A stretch of 64,000 nucleotides of DNA from the NCBI RefSeq assembly GCF_017220215.1, contig NZ_CP071130.1, positions 186,001 to 250,000 on the forward strand, written 5' to 3'. Below the pieces are notes generated by a model, which searched no databases, was not told where the DNA came from, and worked only from the letters and a program-made list of their open reading frames with translations. This DNA comes from Caballeronia sp. M1242. GTDB taxonomy: Bacteria > Pseudomonadota > Gammaproteobacteria > Burkholderiales > Burkholderiaceae. The number at the start of each line of letters is the position of its first letter. Positions within the stretch are counted from its first letter, which is position 1. Below are positions 17,059-26,732 of this stretch, in pieces. Both the position numbers and the translations under genes were made by a program.

Positions 17059-18030
17059 TTACCGTTGGGCGGAAGAGGACGCGGCTTGGACGCGCTCGCG
17101 CAGAATGCGCTCGAAATGGCCGGGATCGTGCGCCTTCAGCATCTGCGCTTCGCGCGGACGATGAAAGTCATAGAGCCGCGACACCCAGAAACGCATGGCG
17201 CCCGCGCGCAGCATGTCATTCCAGTGGCGTTCCTCGGCCAGCGTGAAAGGGCGCACGGTTTGATAGGCGCGCAAAAGCGCATCGACGCGGGCCGCATCGA
17301 GCGCGCCGGTCGTCAGGTCGACGCACCAGTCGTTCACGGTCACGGCCACGTCGAACAGCCACTTGTCGACGCCCGCGAAATAGAAATCGAAGAAGCCGCC
17401 GAGCCGCGCGTGCTCGCGGCCATGCGCGAACAGCACGTTGTCGCGAAAGAGGTCGCAATGGCACGGGCCGGCGGGCAGCGCCGCGTAATCGGCCGAGGCG
17501 AAAAAGGCGGTCTGATGCGCGAGTTCGGATTCGATCAGTTCGCGCTGGCTGTCGCTTAAGAAATCGATGATGGCCGGCACATTCTCCTGCCACCACGGCA
17601 GGCTGCGCAGATTCGGCTGATGCCGCGGGAAGTCGCGTCCCGCGAGATGCATGCGCGCGAGCATGTTGCCGACCTCGATGCAATGCGCGGGCGTCGGCGC
17701 CAGTTCGGGCGCGCCTTCGAGCTTGGTGACGATGGCGGCCGGCTTTCCGCGCAGCATGCCGAAGAGCGAGCCGTCGGAGCGCGGCATCGGATCGGGAACC
17801 GGCACGCGATGCGAGGCGAGATGGCGCATCAGATCCAGATAGAACGGAAGCTGCGTGGCCGTGAGATTCTCGAAGATCGTCAGCACGTATTCGCCGTGCG
17901 TGGTCGTGAGGAAGAAGTTGCTGTTTTCGATGCCCGATTGGATGCCGCGAAAGTCGACGACATCGCCGAGATCGTAATGTTGCAGCCAGTCGCCGAGCTC
18001 GGCGTCAGTGACGGGAGTGAATACGGCCAT
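17059..18030 (-). CDS. thrB: Homoserine kinase, APH-fold type
   Basis: Phosphorylates homoserine in threonine biosynthesis. The 323-residue protein is of the aminoglycoside-phosphotransferase fold used by many betaproteobacteria rather than the GHMP-type ThrB of E. coli. Landmarks are [20 protein letters not shown] (nucleotide-binding lobe), the catalytic-loop segment [16 protein letters not shown], and the metal-binding [17 protein letters not shown]. The ATG at 18030 ([12 protein letters not shown]) was chosen; a further 20 residues upstream overlap a terminator-like hairpin. It sits between DUF2782 (upstream) and the BPSS1780-family gene (14 bp downstream). Confidence 0.92.
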   Translation of the reverse strand: MAVFTPVTDAELGDWLQHYDLGDVVDFRGIQSGIENSNFFLTTTHGEYVLTIFENLTATQLPFYLDLMRHLASHRVPVPDPMPRSDGSLFGMLRGKPAAIVTKLEGAPELAPTPAHCIEVGNMLARMHLAGRDFPRHQPNLRSLPWWQENVPAIIDFLSDSQRELIESELAHQTAFFASADYAALPAGPCHCDLFRDNVLFAHGREHARLGGFFDFYFAGVDKWLFDVAVTVNDWCVDLTTGALDAARVDALLRAYQTVRPFTLAEERHWNDMLRAGAMRFWVSRLYDFHRPREAQMLKAHDPGHFERILRERVQAASSSAQR

Positions 18031-18079
18031 GCAGGAAACGTCGGTCTGGTTGATTGGCCCGCGCGGGGCCGAATGACGA

Positions 18080-18102
18080 AGCCCGCTCACGGAGAGCGGG
18101 CT
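18080..18102 (-). terminator. Hairpin between the DUF2782 gene and thrB
   Basis: AGCCCGCTC and GAGCGGGCT form a 9-bp stem with a 5-base loop. On the minus strand it lies between the DUF2782 stop and the thrB start. The following T content is weak, so it may attenuate rather than stop transcription. Confidence 0.5.
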
Positions 18103-18121
18103 CGAAGCTATCTTACTTGAC

Positions 18122-18532
18122 TCAATAACGCAGATTCACGGACGGCAGGCGCGTGCTCGCGCGGCCGTTGTCGCGCACTTGCGGCGACGTATCCGCAGGC
18201 GCGCTCATCTGATAATGCGTGCCGAAATTCGAGTGGACGTTGATCTCGACAGGCTTGCCCTTGTCGCGGTACTCGGTGATCTCGGTTCCGTTCGGGCTCA
18301 GTTCGTGAAAGCTCGGCGTGCGCGGCGGCGAAATCTCGACCTTGGAGCTGACATTGGCGGGCGGCCGGTTAATGGCCTTGAGATCCGGAAGGCCCGCGGC
18401 TTCTTCCGCCGACATGGTGTGCTGAGCCGGTTGCGCCGCCGGCGGGTTCGCGTCGGATATCGGCTGCGCGAAGGCGCCAACGCTTGCGGCGGCGAGGACT
18501 GCCGCCGTCGCGACAGAAAGAAGCGGCTTCAT
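18122..18532 (-). CDS. DUF2782 family secreted protein
   Basis: A 136-residue protein with an N-terminal signal peptide ([20 protein letters not shown], cleavage after AFA). The conserved C-terminal part [20 protein letters not shown] with the following GTHYQMS is the DUF2782 core. The family is linked to thrB in many proteobacteria but has no assigned role. The start at 18532 follows GGAG at a good distance. Confidence 0.8.
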   Translation of the reverse strand: MKPLLSVATAAVLAAASVGAFAQPISDANPPAAQPAQHTMSAEEAAGLPDLKAINRPPANVSSKVEISPPRTPSFHELSPNGTEITEYRDKGKPVEINVHSNFGTHYQMSAPADTSPQVRDNGRASTRLPSVNLRY

Positions 18533-18709
18533 GATAATTCTCCAGGGATGGCCGGATTCTAACAAACCCTATCGAAGCGTAACGGCCCGCGTTGCTTCGC
18601 GCGTGTCCGGCTTATCGGAAGGCGCGCGGTAGGGGCTTCATGGTCCGCGCTTTCTTCCGTGTTAATGTCGATTCATCGACAGGGCATTGAAGCACACGCA
18701 CACAAAATC

Positions 18710-20236
18710 ATGACAAACGACCGCACACAAACCACGCAAGGCACGCCGGCCAACGATTTCCCGACCGAATCCTTCGATGACCCGGTCGCCGCCGTCACGC
18801 GCCTTTCCGCCATTTACGAAGCGAACACCGCATTTCTGCGCGACGCCTTCGCGCGCTACCGGCGCAACGAGCAATTCACGCATCGGGTGCGCGCGTGCTA
18901 TCCGTTCGTGCGAGTGCGAACGGAGCTGAACACGCACATCGATTCGCGCCGCTCGTACGGCTTTGTCGCGGGGCCGGGCATCTTCGAGACGACGCTCACG
19001 CGGCCCGATCTCTTCGGCGACTACTACCGCGAGCAGTTGCGCCTGCTCACGAAGAATCATCATGTGGGCATCGAAGTGGGCGTGTCGGCGCAACCCATTC
19101 CGATCCACTTCGCGTTCGCGGAAGGCATTCACCTCGAAGGCGATCTCGACCGCGACCGCCTGCTCGCGATGCGCAATGTCTTTGATACGCCGGACCTCGC
19201 GCTGCTCGACGACCGCATCGTCAACGGCACGTACGAGCCCGGACCGGGCGAGCCGCATCCGCTTGCATTGTTCACGGCGGCGCGCGTGGATTTTTCGCTG
19301 CATCGGCTGCGCCATTACACGGCGACGTCGCCGACGCATTTCCAGAACTACGTGCTCTACACGAACTATCAGTTCTACATCGACGAGTTCGTGAAGCTCG
19401 GCCGCACGCTGATGTCGCGCGCCGACGACGAAGAGACCCGCGCGTATCGCAGCGAATATTCGTCGTTCGTCGAGCCGGGCGATGTCATCACGTACAACGC
19501 GAATCTCGGCGAGCAGCCCGACGAAGGCACGGCGCTCGCGCGTTTGCCGCAGATGCCCGCGTATCACCTGAAGCGCGCGGACGGCAGCGGCATCACGATG
19601 GTCAATATCGGCGTGGGGCCGTCGAACGCGAAGACGATCACGGATCACATCGCGGTGCTGCGCCCGCACGCGTGGGTCATGCTCGGCCATTGCGCGGGCC
19701 TGCGCAACACGCAGCGTCTCGGCGACTATGTGCTCGCGCATGGCTATGTGCGCGAAGATCACGTGCTCGATGCCGATCTGCCGCTCTGGGTGCCCGTGCC
19801 GGCGCTCGCGGAAGTGCAGGTCGCGCTCGAAAAAGCGGTGGCGCAGGTGACGCAGCTGGAAGGTGTCGAGCTGAAGCGCGTGATGCGAACGGGGACGGTC
19901 GCGAGTGTCGATAACCGGAATTGGGAGCTGCGCGATCATCGCGAGCCGGTGCAGCGCCTGTCGCAAAGCCGGGCGATCGCGCTCGATATGGAGAGCGCGA
20001 CGATTGCTGCGAACGGCTTTCGCTTTCGCGTGCCGTACGGGACGTTGCTATGTGTATCGGACAAGCCGCTGCACGGTGAACTGAAGCTGCCGGGGATGGC
20101 AGACCAGTTCTATCGCGCGCAGGTGGATCAGCACTTGCAGATCGGCGTGAAGGCGATGGAACTGTTGCGGATGAACGGCTTGTCGAGGCTGCACTCTCGC
20201 AAGTTGCGGAGTTTCGCGGAGGTGGCGTTTCAGTAA
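18710..20236 (+). CDS. amn: AMP nucleosidase
   Basis: Hydrolyses AMP to adenine and ribose 5-phosphate, helping to control adenylate levels. The protein has about 508 residues, as in E. coli Amn. The N-terminal regulatory domain (about 35-190, including YGFVAGPGIFETTLTRPDLF) is followed by the nucleoside-phosphorylase-like catalytic domain with MVNIGVGPSNAKTITDHIAV, VMLGHCAGLRNTQRLGDYVL and the ribose-binding ALDMESATIAANGFRFRVPY. No clear ribosome-binding site precedes any candidate start. MTNDRTQTTQG at 18710 is used; in-frame starts at 18659 and 18665 would add up to 17 residues. Confidence 0.92.
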   Translation: MTNDRTQTTQGTPANDFPTESFDDPVAAVTRLSAIYEANTAFLRDAFARYRRNEQFTHRVRACYPFVRVRTELNTHIDSRRSYGFVAGPGIFETTLTRPDLFGDYYREQLRLLTKNHHVGIEVGVSAQPIPIHFAFAEGIHLEGDLDRDRLLAMRNVFDTPDLALLDDRIVNGTYEPGPGEPHPLALFTAARVDFSLHRLRHYTATSPTHFQNYVLYTNYQFYIDEFVKLGRTLMSRADDEETRAYRSEYSSFVEPGDVITYNANLGEQPDEGTALARLPQMPAYHLKRADGSGITMVNIGVGPSNAKTITDHIAVLRPHAWVMLGHCAGLRNTQRLGDYVLAHGYVREDHVLDADLPLWVPVPALAEVQVALEKAVAQVTQLEGVELKRVMRTGTVASVDNRNWELRDHREPVQRLSQSRAIALDMESATIAANGFRFRVPYGTLLCVSDKPLHGELKLPGMADQFYRAQVDQHLQIGVKAMELLRMNGLSRLHSRKLRSFAEVAFQ

Positions 20237-20258
20237 TATAGGGCGCTCATCGGGGACG

Positions 20259-21326
20259 TTATCGAGCGTTGACGTTCCCCGTTTCCGCCACTTTGATGAG
20301 GATGTCTCGCTCGTAGGCGTACCACGCGGCGAGGCATGGCTTGTCCAAGCATCGTTGCTGCCGGTAGTTCCACTGCTTTCGAAGTCGTTCGGTAAGCGCA
20401 GCCTGATCGGTGACAATGCTTCGGACCTGCTGGACCAACTGTGCAAGAAGTAAGTCAGCGCTAGCTAACTCCGCGTCGTGGCAGACCAAATACTCCGGCG
20501 TCGAAAGAGCTTTCTTGCAGTCGAAGCTCGTTTGATAGGTGCGTGTATCAAGAAACGGAGCTTGACGCATTAATTCCTCCTCGTAGCGCTTTTCTTCGAG
20601 GAACGGAACTCCGCGTGCTGCCGCCGCATTCTTTGAAAGCTTGAACGATTCAATGACGTTTACGACTGTTTGCACGTCGCGCTTGCGATTTGCATCGGCT
20701 AGAACGTCAGCGATCGTCGACGCTCCTTCATTCCATTGCAGATAGGTCTTCCAGTCGGGATCATGGGCGATTTGATCAAGGTCAGGTTCTTGTTGCGTTA
20801 GATCGGCTACGAACTGCTGCTGAGGATCAGGCATGGCCTTGACAGGGGACGTGTCGTCCTGCGACTTTCCTGGACCTTCCGTTGCCGTCTCGTCCGTACG
20901 ACTTGGTGGCGAGTCGGTTCTCGGGACGGATGACTGCGCGGGGCTGGCAATCGGCGATATTTGTTGCGGCGTGCCGGGAAATGCGCTGCTCAATTGAACC
21001 ACGGCTACGACGGCGAGAGCGACCGCGCCGAGCCCTGCGCTTGCCCACAGCACGGTCATGCGCCACAGAGAGAATCGGTCTGCTTTTCTACGTGTTGAGA
21101 AGGCCCAGACTGTGCACACGATGGGAGAGAACCTGATAATCCCTGTCGCCGCTCCGACCGCTACTGCCGTCGGCTCTCCTACATCGCCAGCTAAGACCGA
21201 GGCGACGAGGCGAGAGTTTAGGTGATGCGCGATTGCTTCCCACGCAAAAGCCCAAACTCCGGCTCCCACGAATGCGCAAATCCATAGGGCGGCGTTGAAA
21301 AGCTTGCTGTGTTTGATACTTGCCAT
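20259..21326 (-). CDS. Membrane protein with a C-terminal LprI-like domain
   Basis: A 355-residue protein with three N-terminal membrane segments (near 9-30, 52-75 and 88-112), a Pro/Ser/Thr-rich linker (about 115-165), a helical middle part, and a C-terminal LprI-like domain (about 268-345). That domain has the DCKKALSTPEYLVCHDAELA and QQRCLDKPCLAAWYAYERD cysteine pairs of lysozyme-inhibitor-LprI-type domains. The base composition is less GC-rich than the genes on either side, and it separates amn from LOG/polA, suggesting an acquired gene. A related domain occurs in the protein at 57965-59515 in the island. A role as a periplasmic sensor or inhibitor is speculation. Confidence 0.7.
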   Translation of the reverse strand: MASIKHSKLFNAALWICAFVGAGVWAFAWEAIAHHLNSRLVASVLAGDVGEPTAVAVGAATGIIRFSPIVCTVWAFSTRRKADRFSLWRMTVLWASAGLGAVALAVVAVVQLSSAFPGTPQQISPIASPAQSSVPRTDSPPSRTDETATEGPGKSQDDTSPVKAMPDPQQQFVADLTQQEPDLDQIAHDPDWKTYLQWNEGASTIADVLADANRKRDVQTVVNVIESFKLSKNAAAARGVPFLEEKRYEEELMRQAPFLDTRTYQTSFDCKKALSTPEYLVCHDAELASADLLLAQLVQQVRSIVTDQAALTERLRKQWNYRQQRCLDKPCLAAWYAYERDILIKVAETGNVNAR

Positions 21327-21481
21327 GCTTCGCTCCGACTACAAGTGCCGGGGCAAAGCTTACATTCTGCAGAACTAATAATCGTGAAAATTGGTCAAGG
21401 GCCTGAGCCTCGACAAGCCGGAGAGGCGGACTGAAGCGCGCGGAGACACTGATTCAAAGCCTCCGCGCCCAACCTTCAGCC

Positions 21482-22231
21482 TTACAAATAAAACATCCGA
21501 TCCTCGTCCGACTTACCCTCAGCCGGTTCTTCCACCTTCTCTTCGCGGTCTTCATAGAACCGCAGCACGGCATCGAGCACCTGATCCGGCTCGTCGATGA
21601 CTTGCATCAGATCGAGGTCCTTCTCGCTAATCACGCCATTGGTCAACAGCGTTTTCTTGAACCAGTCGAGCAGCCCCGCCCAGAACTCCGCGCCGACCAG
21701 CACGATAGGCACATGACGCGACTTCTTCGTCTGGATGAGCGTGAGCACTTCGGCAAGTTCGTCGAGCGTGCCGAAGCCGCCCGGCATCACCACGACCGCA
21801 TCCGAATTCTTCACGAACGTTACCTTGCGCGTGAAGAAGTGACGGAAGCGCAGCGAGATGTCCTGCCACTGATTGCCCGACTGTTCATGCGGCAATTCGA
21901 TGTTCAACCCCACCGACGGCGACTTGCCCGCGTGCGCGCCCTTGTTGGCCGCTTCCATGATGCCCGGACCGCCGCCCGAAATGACGGCGAAGCCTGCATC
22001 CGAGAACTTTTGCGCGATTTCGATGGTGCGCTGATAGTACGGCGACTCCGGTTTCAGACGGGCCGAACCATAGATGCTGATGGCAGGGCGGATCTCCGAG
22101 AGGTACTCGGTCGCCTCGATAAACTCTGCCATAATCGTGAACATCTGCCACGACGCGCGGGCCTTCTTGGCTGTCGCGCGCTCTTGATCTGCGAGTGATC
22201 GCAGACTCGGAATCACTTTTCTCTTGTTCAT
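21482..22231 (-). CDS. LOG family protein (nucleoside 5'-monophosphate phosphoribohydrolase type)
   Basis: A 249-residue Rossmann-fold protein of the LOG / YgdH / PpnN group, which cleaves nucleoside monophosphates to the base and ribose 5-phosphate. The Rossmann segment FAVISGGGPGIMEAANKGAH and the signature VMPGGFGTLDELAEVLTLIQ hold the conserved PGGxGTxxE motif. It lies head to head with polA: its ATG at 22231 and the polA ATG at 22233 are separated by one base. The C-terminal tail is acidic. In vivo substrate in this organism is unknown. Confidence 0.88.
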   Translation of the reverse strand: MNKRKVIPSLRSLADQERATAKKARASWQMFTIMAEFIEATEYLSEIRPAISIYGSARLKPESPYYQRTIEIAQKFSDAGFAVISGGGPGIMEAANKGAHAGKSPSVGLNIELPHEQSGNQWQDISLRFRHFFTRKVTFVKNSDAVVVMPGGFGTLDELAEVLTLIQTKKSRHVPIVLVGAEFWAGLLDWFKKTLLTNGVISEKDLDLMQVIDEPDQVLDAVLRFYEDREEKVEEPAEGKSDEDRMFYL

Positions 22232-22232
22232 A

Positions 22233-24971
22233 ATGCCTGAAGAACTCAGTCTTGAAGGTAAGACCCTGCTATTGGTCGACGGTTCTAGCTACTTGTACCG
22301 GGCTTACCATGCGATGCCTGACCTGCGTGGTCCCGACGGCGGTCCCACCGGCGCACTGTATGGGATGGTGAACATGCTGCGGCGCCTTCGCCGCGAAATC
22401 AATGCAGAGTATAGCGCGTGCATCTTCGACGCCAAGGGTAAGACCTTCCGCGACGACTGGTACGCCGATTACAAAGCCAACCGTCCTTCGATGCCCGAAG
22501 ACCTCAGCAAGCAGATCGAGCCCATCCATGTCGCCGTGCGCGCGCTCGGCTGGCCGCTCGTGATGATCGAAGGCGTCGAGGCCGATGACGTCATCGGCAC
22601 GCTCGCCGTGCAGGCCGAAAAGCGCGGCATGAAGGTAATCGTGTCGACGGGCGACAAGGATCTGGCTCAGCTCGTGACGGATCATGTCACCCTCATCAAT
22701 ACGATGACCAACGAAACGCTCGATCGCGCAGGCGTCGTGAACAAGTTCGGCGTGCCTCCGGAGCGCATCGTCGACTATCTGTCGCTCATCGGCGATACGG
22801 TCGACAACGTGCCCGGCGTCGAAAAGTGCGGACCCAAGACCGCGCTCAAATGGCTTACCGCATACGAAACGCTCGATGGCATCGTCGCACACGCGAGCGA
22901 GATCAAAGGTGCGGTAGGAGACAATCTGCGCAAGGCTCTCGACTTCCTGCCGATGGCGAGAAAGCTCGTCACCGTGCACACGGAATGCGACCTCACTTCG
23001 CAGATCGACTCTATCGAAGAGACGCTGCAAACGCGCCCTGAATCGCGCGACGAGTTGCGCGACGTGTTCCTGCGGCACGGCTTCAAGACGTGGCTGCGCG
23101 AGATCGAAATCGCGGATGCCGTCGAAGGCCCGACCGATACCCCACCCGCCGAAGTCACCGAGATCGTCCATCACTACGAGACCGTGCAGTCGTGGGAGCA
23201 GTTCGATGCATGGCTCGCGCGCATCGAAGCCGCCGAGATTACGTCGTTCGATACGGAGACCACGTCGCTGGATCCGATGGTCGCGCAGATCGTCGGCTTG
23301 TCCGTGGCAGTCGAGCCGGGACATGCCGCGTACATTCCGGTCGCGCATCGCGGGCCGGACGCGCCCGTGCAGTTGCCGCGCGACGAAGTGCTCGCGAAGC
23401 TCAAGCCCTGGCTCGAGGACGCATCGAAGAAGAAGGTCGGCCAGCATCTGAAGTACGACGAGCAAGTGCTGGCCAATCACGGCATCGAGCTGAACGGCGT
23501 CGAGCACGACACGCTGCTGCAATCGTACGTGCTGGAGTCGCATCGTCCGCACGACATGGATAACCTCGCGCTGCGGCATCTGGGCGTGAAGACCATCAAG
23601 TACGAAGACGTGGCGGGCAAGGGCGCGGCGCAGATCGGCTTCGATGAAGTGGCGCTGGAGAAGGCCGCCGAATACGCAGCCGAAGACGCCGACGTGACGT
23701 TGCGCCTGCATCAGACGCTTTATCCGCAGGTCGCGGAAGAAGAAGGACTGCTGCGCGTGTATCGCGATATCGAAATGCCGACCGCGCGCGTGTTACGCAA
23801 GATGGAGCGCAACGGCGTGCTGATCGACCGCGAGAAACTCGACGCGCAAAGCAACGAAATCGCCAAGCGCCTGATCGAGCTACAGACGGAAGCCTACGAG
23901 CATGCCGGCGGCGAATTCAATCTCGGATCGCCCAAGCAAATCGGCCAGATTTTCTTCGAGAAGCTGCAATTGCCCGTCGTGAAGAAGACGCCGAGCGGCG
24001 CGCCTTCCACGGACGAAGAAGTGCTGCAAAAGCTCGCAGAAGACTATCCGCTGCCGAAGGTGCTACTCGAACATCGCGCGCTGTCGAAGCTCAAGTCGAC
24101 GTACACGGACAAGCTGCCGCGCATGGTCAATCCGGCTACGGGCCGCGTGCACACGAACTACGCGCAGGCCGTCGCGGTGACGGGGCGCTTGTCGTCGAAC
24201 GAACCGAATCTGCAAAACATTCCCGTGCGAACCGGCGAAGGCCGGCGCATTCGCGAGGCGTTCATCGCGCCGCCGGGCAGCAAGATCGTGTCGGCGGATT
24301 ATTCGCAGATCGAACTTCGCATCATGGCGCACATTTCAGGCGATGCCTCGCTCATGCGCGCGTTCACGGAAGGCGAGGACGTGCACCGCGCGACGGCATC
24401 CGAAGTGTTCAGCGTGACGCCGCTCGAAGTGGACAACGACCAGCGGCGCATCGCGAAGGTCATCAACTTCGGCTTGATCTACGGCATGAGCTCGTTCGGT
24501 CTCGCGTCGAATCTCGGCATCACGCGCGACGCGGCGAAGCTCTATATCGACCGCTATTTCGCGCGCTATCCGGGCGTGGCCGCGTACATGGAAACCACGC
24601 GCGTGACGGCGAAGATGAACGGCTTCGTCGAAACCGTGTTCGGGCGGCGGCTGTGGCTGCCCGAGATCAATGGCGGCAGCGGTCCGCGCCGTCAGGCGGC
24701 CGAGCGCGCCGCGATCAACGCGCCGATGCAGGGCACCGCCGCCGACCTCATCAAGATGTCGATGATCGCGGTGCAGGACTGGATCGAACAAGCGGGCATG
24801 CGCACGAAGATGATCATGCAGGTCCACGACGAACTCGTGCTCGAAGTGCCCGAAGAAGAACTGCCGGACGTGCGCAAGCGCCTGCCCGAACTGATGTGCG
24901 GCGTCGCCGAACTGAAGGTGCCGCTCGTCGCGGAAGTGGGCGTCGGCAACAACTGGGAAGAAGCACACTGA
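22233..24971 (+). CDS. polA: DNA polymerase I
   Basis: Replication and repair polymerase, 912 residues from the ATG at 22233 (MPEELSLEGKTLLLVDGSSY). Three domains are present. The 5'-3' exonuclease (about 8-300) includes FDAKGKTFRDDWYADYKANR. The 3'-5' exonuclease (about 320-510) keeps its active-site carboxylates in SFDTETTSLDP. The polymerase domain (about 540-912) shows motif A DYSQIELRIMAHISGD, the O-helix RRIAKVINFGLIYGMSSFGL and motif C MQVHDELVLEV. No good ribosome-binding site precedes the ATG, which lies one base from the divergent LOG start. The promoter must therefore lie inside or beyond the LOG coding start. Confidence 0.95.
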   Translation: MPEELSLEGKTLLLVDGSSYLYRAYHAMPDLRGPDGGPTGALYGMVNMLRRLRREINAEYSACIFDAKGKTFRDDWYADYKANRPSMPEDLSKQIEPIHVAVRALGWPLVMIEGVEADDVIGTLAVQAEKRGMKVIVSTGDKDLAQLVTDHVTLINTMTNETLDRAGVVNKFGVPPERIVDYLSLIGDTVDNVPGVEKCGPKTALKWLTAYETLDGIVAHASEIKGAVGDNLRKALDFLPMARKLVTVHTECDLTSQIDSIEETLQTRPESRDELRDVFLRHGFKTWLREIEIADAVEGPTDTPPAEVTEIVHHYETVQSWEQFDAWLARIEAAEITSFDTETTSLDPMVAQIVGLSVAVEPGHAAYIPVAHRGPDAPVQLPRDEVLAKLKPWLEDASKKKVGQHLKYDEQVLANHGIELNGVEHDTLLQSYVLESHRPHDMDNLALRHLGVKTIKYEDVAGKGAAQIGFDEVALEKAAEYAAEDADVTLRLHQTLYPQVAEEEGLLRVYRDIEMPTARVLRKMERNGVLIDREKLDAQSNEIAKRLIELQTEAYEHAGGEFNLGSPKQIGQIFFEKLQLPVVKKTPSGAPSTDEEVLQKLAEDYPLPKVLLEHRALSKLKSTYTDKLPRMVNPATGRVHTNYAQAVAVTGRLSSNEPNLQNIPVRTGEGRRIREAFIAPPGSKIVSADYSQIELRIMAHISGDASLMRAFTEGEDVHRATASEVFSVTPLEVDNDQRRIAKVINFGLIYGMSSFGLASNLGITRDAAKLYIDRYFARYPGVAAYMETTRVTAKMNGFVETVFGRRLWLPEINGGSGPRRQAAERAAINAPMQGTAADLIKMSMIAVQDWIEQAGMRTKMIMQVHDELVLEVPEEELPDVRKRLPELMCGVAELKVPLVAEVGVGNNWEEAH

Positions 24972-25133
24972 GGGCGACTGAGGGCGACTGAGGGCGCACT
25001 GAGCGGCCGGCATCGAGCATATGTCGTTCATGCGACGGCGGCGCTTGTGAATGCCGCGTCGCATCACGCACAATGAGGCAACGAGGCGAGCGGACAGCGC
25101 CGTGCAATCCATCAGGCAAAGGGAGAGCTCTTC

Positions 25134-26513
25134 ATGCATCGCTTCATTATCGTCGGCGGCGGGGCGGGCGGTCTCGAACTCGCGACGCGTCTCGGTGACC
25201 GCTTCGGTTCGGGCGAAGGCAAGGCCGACGCCAAAACGGACGCCAAAACGCCGCGCGCGCAGATCACGCTCGTGGACCGCAATCCGACGCACATCTGGAA
25301 GCCGTTGCTGCACGAAGTCGCGGCGGGCAGCATGGACCCGTTCACGCAGGAACTCGAATACGCGGCGCAGGCGCTGTGGCACGGCTTCGAGTTCCAGCAG
25401 GGCGAGATGATCGGCCTGAACCGCGCGGCAAAGCGCATCACAATAGGCGCGCTGCGTGACGACGAAGCCGGTGAACTGTTGCCCCAGCGCCAACTGGAAT
25501 ACGACACGCTCGTGATCGCGATCGGCAGCACGACGCATTTCTTCGGCGTCGAGGGCGCGCAGCAGTATTCGATCGCGCTCGATACGGTCGGTCAGGCGGA
25601 GCTTTTTCGCAAACGGCTGATCGCCGCGTGCATGCGCGCCGAGCACGTCGTGCCCGAACTGGCCGTCGAAGGGCCGGCGCAGGAGCCTGTCGTCGTGGAA
25701 GCCGCGCCGCGCATTCAGATCGCGATTGTCGGCGCGGGCGCGACGGGCGTCGAACTGTCGGCGGAACTGCGCAACACCGCGCAAGTGCTGTCGGCGTACG
25801 GCCTGCACAAGCTCGATCCGAAGAACGACATCGGCATCGTCCTGATCGAAGCGGGGCCGCGCATTCTGCCGGCGTTGCAGGAGCGTGTGTCGACCGCCAC
25901 GGCGGAACTGCTCACGAAGCTCGGCGTGAAGCTGATGACGGGCGAGACCGTCGCGCAGGTCTCGCGCGACTCGATCCGCACGGCGAGCGGCAAGATCATC
26001 CGCGCGGACCTGACGGTGTGGGCGGCGGGCATCAAGGCGCCCGCGGTGCTGTCGCAACTCGACGGCCTGCCGACCAATCGCCTCGGTCAGTTGATCGTGC
26101 GCCGCACGCTGCAAACCGAAATCGACGACAACGTCTTCGCGCTCGGCGATTGCGCGGCCTGTCCGTGGCCCGGCAACGAGCGCAACGTGCCGCCGCGCGC
26201 GCAGGCGGCGCATCAGCAGGCGAGTTTCTTGTTCAAGGCGTTCGCGCGGCGCATGGACGGCAAGCCGCTGCCCGAATACACCTATCGCGATTTCGGCTCG
26301 CTCGTTTCGCTCGGACATTACAGCGCGGTCGGCAATCTGATGGGCGGGCTGATCGGCGGAAACATGCTGATCGAAGGGCTCTTCGCGCGCTTCATGTACA
26401 TGTCGCTATACCGGCTCCATGTGGCTGCGCTGCATGGCTACGCGCGCATGGTGCTCGATACCTTCGCGCACTGGCTGCGCCGGTCCACCGCGCCGCGCGT
26501 GAAGCTGCACTGA
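25134..26513 (+). CDS. NAD(P)H dehydrogenase, type II (NDH-2)
   Basis: A 459-residue membrane-associated flavoprotein that oxidises NADH and reduces quinone without pumping protons. The FAD-binding motif is at the N terminus (FIIVGGGAGGLELATRLGDR) and the NADH-binding motif in the middle (IAIVGAGATGVELSAELRNT). The FAD-contacting VFALGDCAACPWPGNE follows, and a hydrophobic amphipathic C-terminal part (about 400-450) fits membrane attachment. The start is ATG 25134 after GGGAGAG. A simple tandem repeat of GACTGAGGGC lies just after the polA stop upstream. Confidence 0.88.
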   Translation: MHRFIIVGGGAGGLELATRLGDRFGSGEGKADAKTDAKTPRAQITLVDRNPTHIWKPLLHEVAAGSMDPFTQELEYAAQALWHGFEFQQGEMIGLNRAAKRITIGALRDDEAGELLPQRQLEYDTLVIAIGSTTHFFGVEGAQQYSIALDTVGQAELFRKRLIAACMRAEHVVPELAVEGPAQEPVVVEAAPRIQIAIVGAGATGVELSAELRNTAQVLSAYGLHKLDPKNDIGIVLIEAGPRILPALQERVSTATAELLTKLGVKLMTGETVAQVSRDSIRTASGKIIRADLTVWAAGIKAPAVLSQLDGLPTNRLGQLIVRRTLQTEIDDNVFALGDCAACPWPGNERNVPPRAQAAHQQASFLFKAFARRMDGKPLPEYTYRDFGSLVSLGHYSAVGNLMGGLIGGNMLIEGLFARFMYMSLYRLHVAALHGYARMVLDTFAHWLRRSTAPRVKLH

Positions 26514-26732
26514 CGGCTTAAGCGCTTGCGGAACAAAGCTGTTTAGAATGGGCGGCGCGCGCGGTGTCGTGCGCGCCCGGGCGATGCGGCTTGCCGCCCG
26601 AACAGTCGTGTAGCGCCGCGCTGCGACGTTCCAGCGCGGTTTCCGGTTCAGTGCCATCGGTGCGGCTGTGGCTCGACACGCGAGCGAGCCGCATCGGCGG
26701 CGCGTTGGCGGCGCTTGCCGCAGGAGCTTCGT

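Noticed and set aside
24336..26318. A 660-residue minus-strand frame across polA and NDH-2
   Set aside because: It lies antisense to two well-supported genes and is rich in Arg, Ala and His, as expected for a shadow frame in GC-rich DNA.
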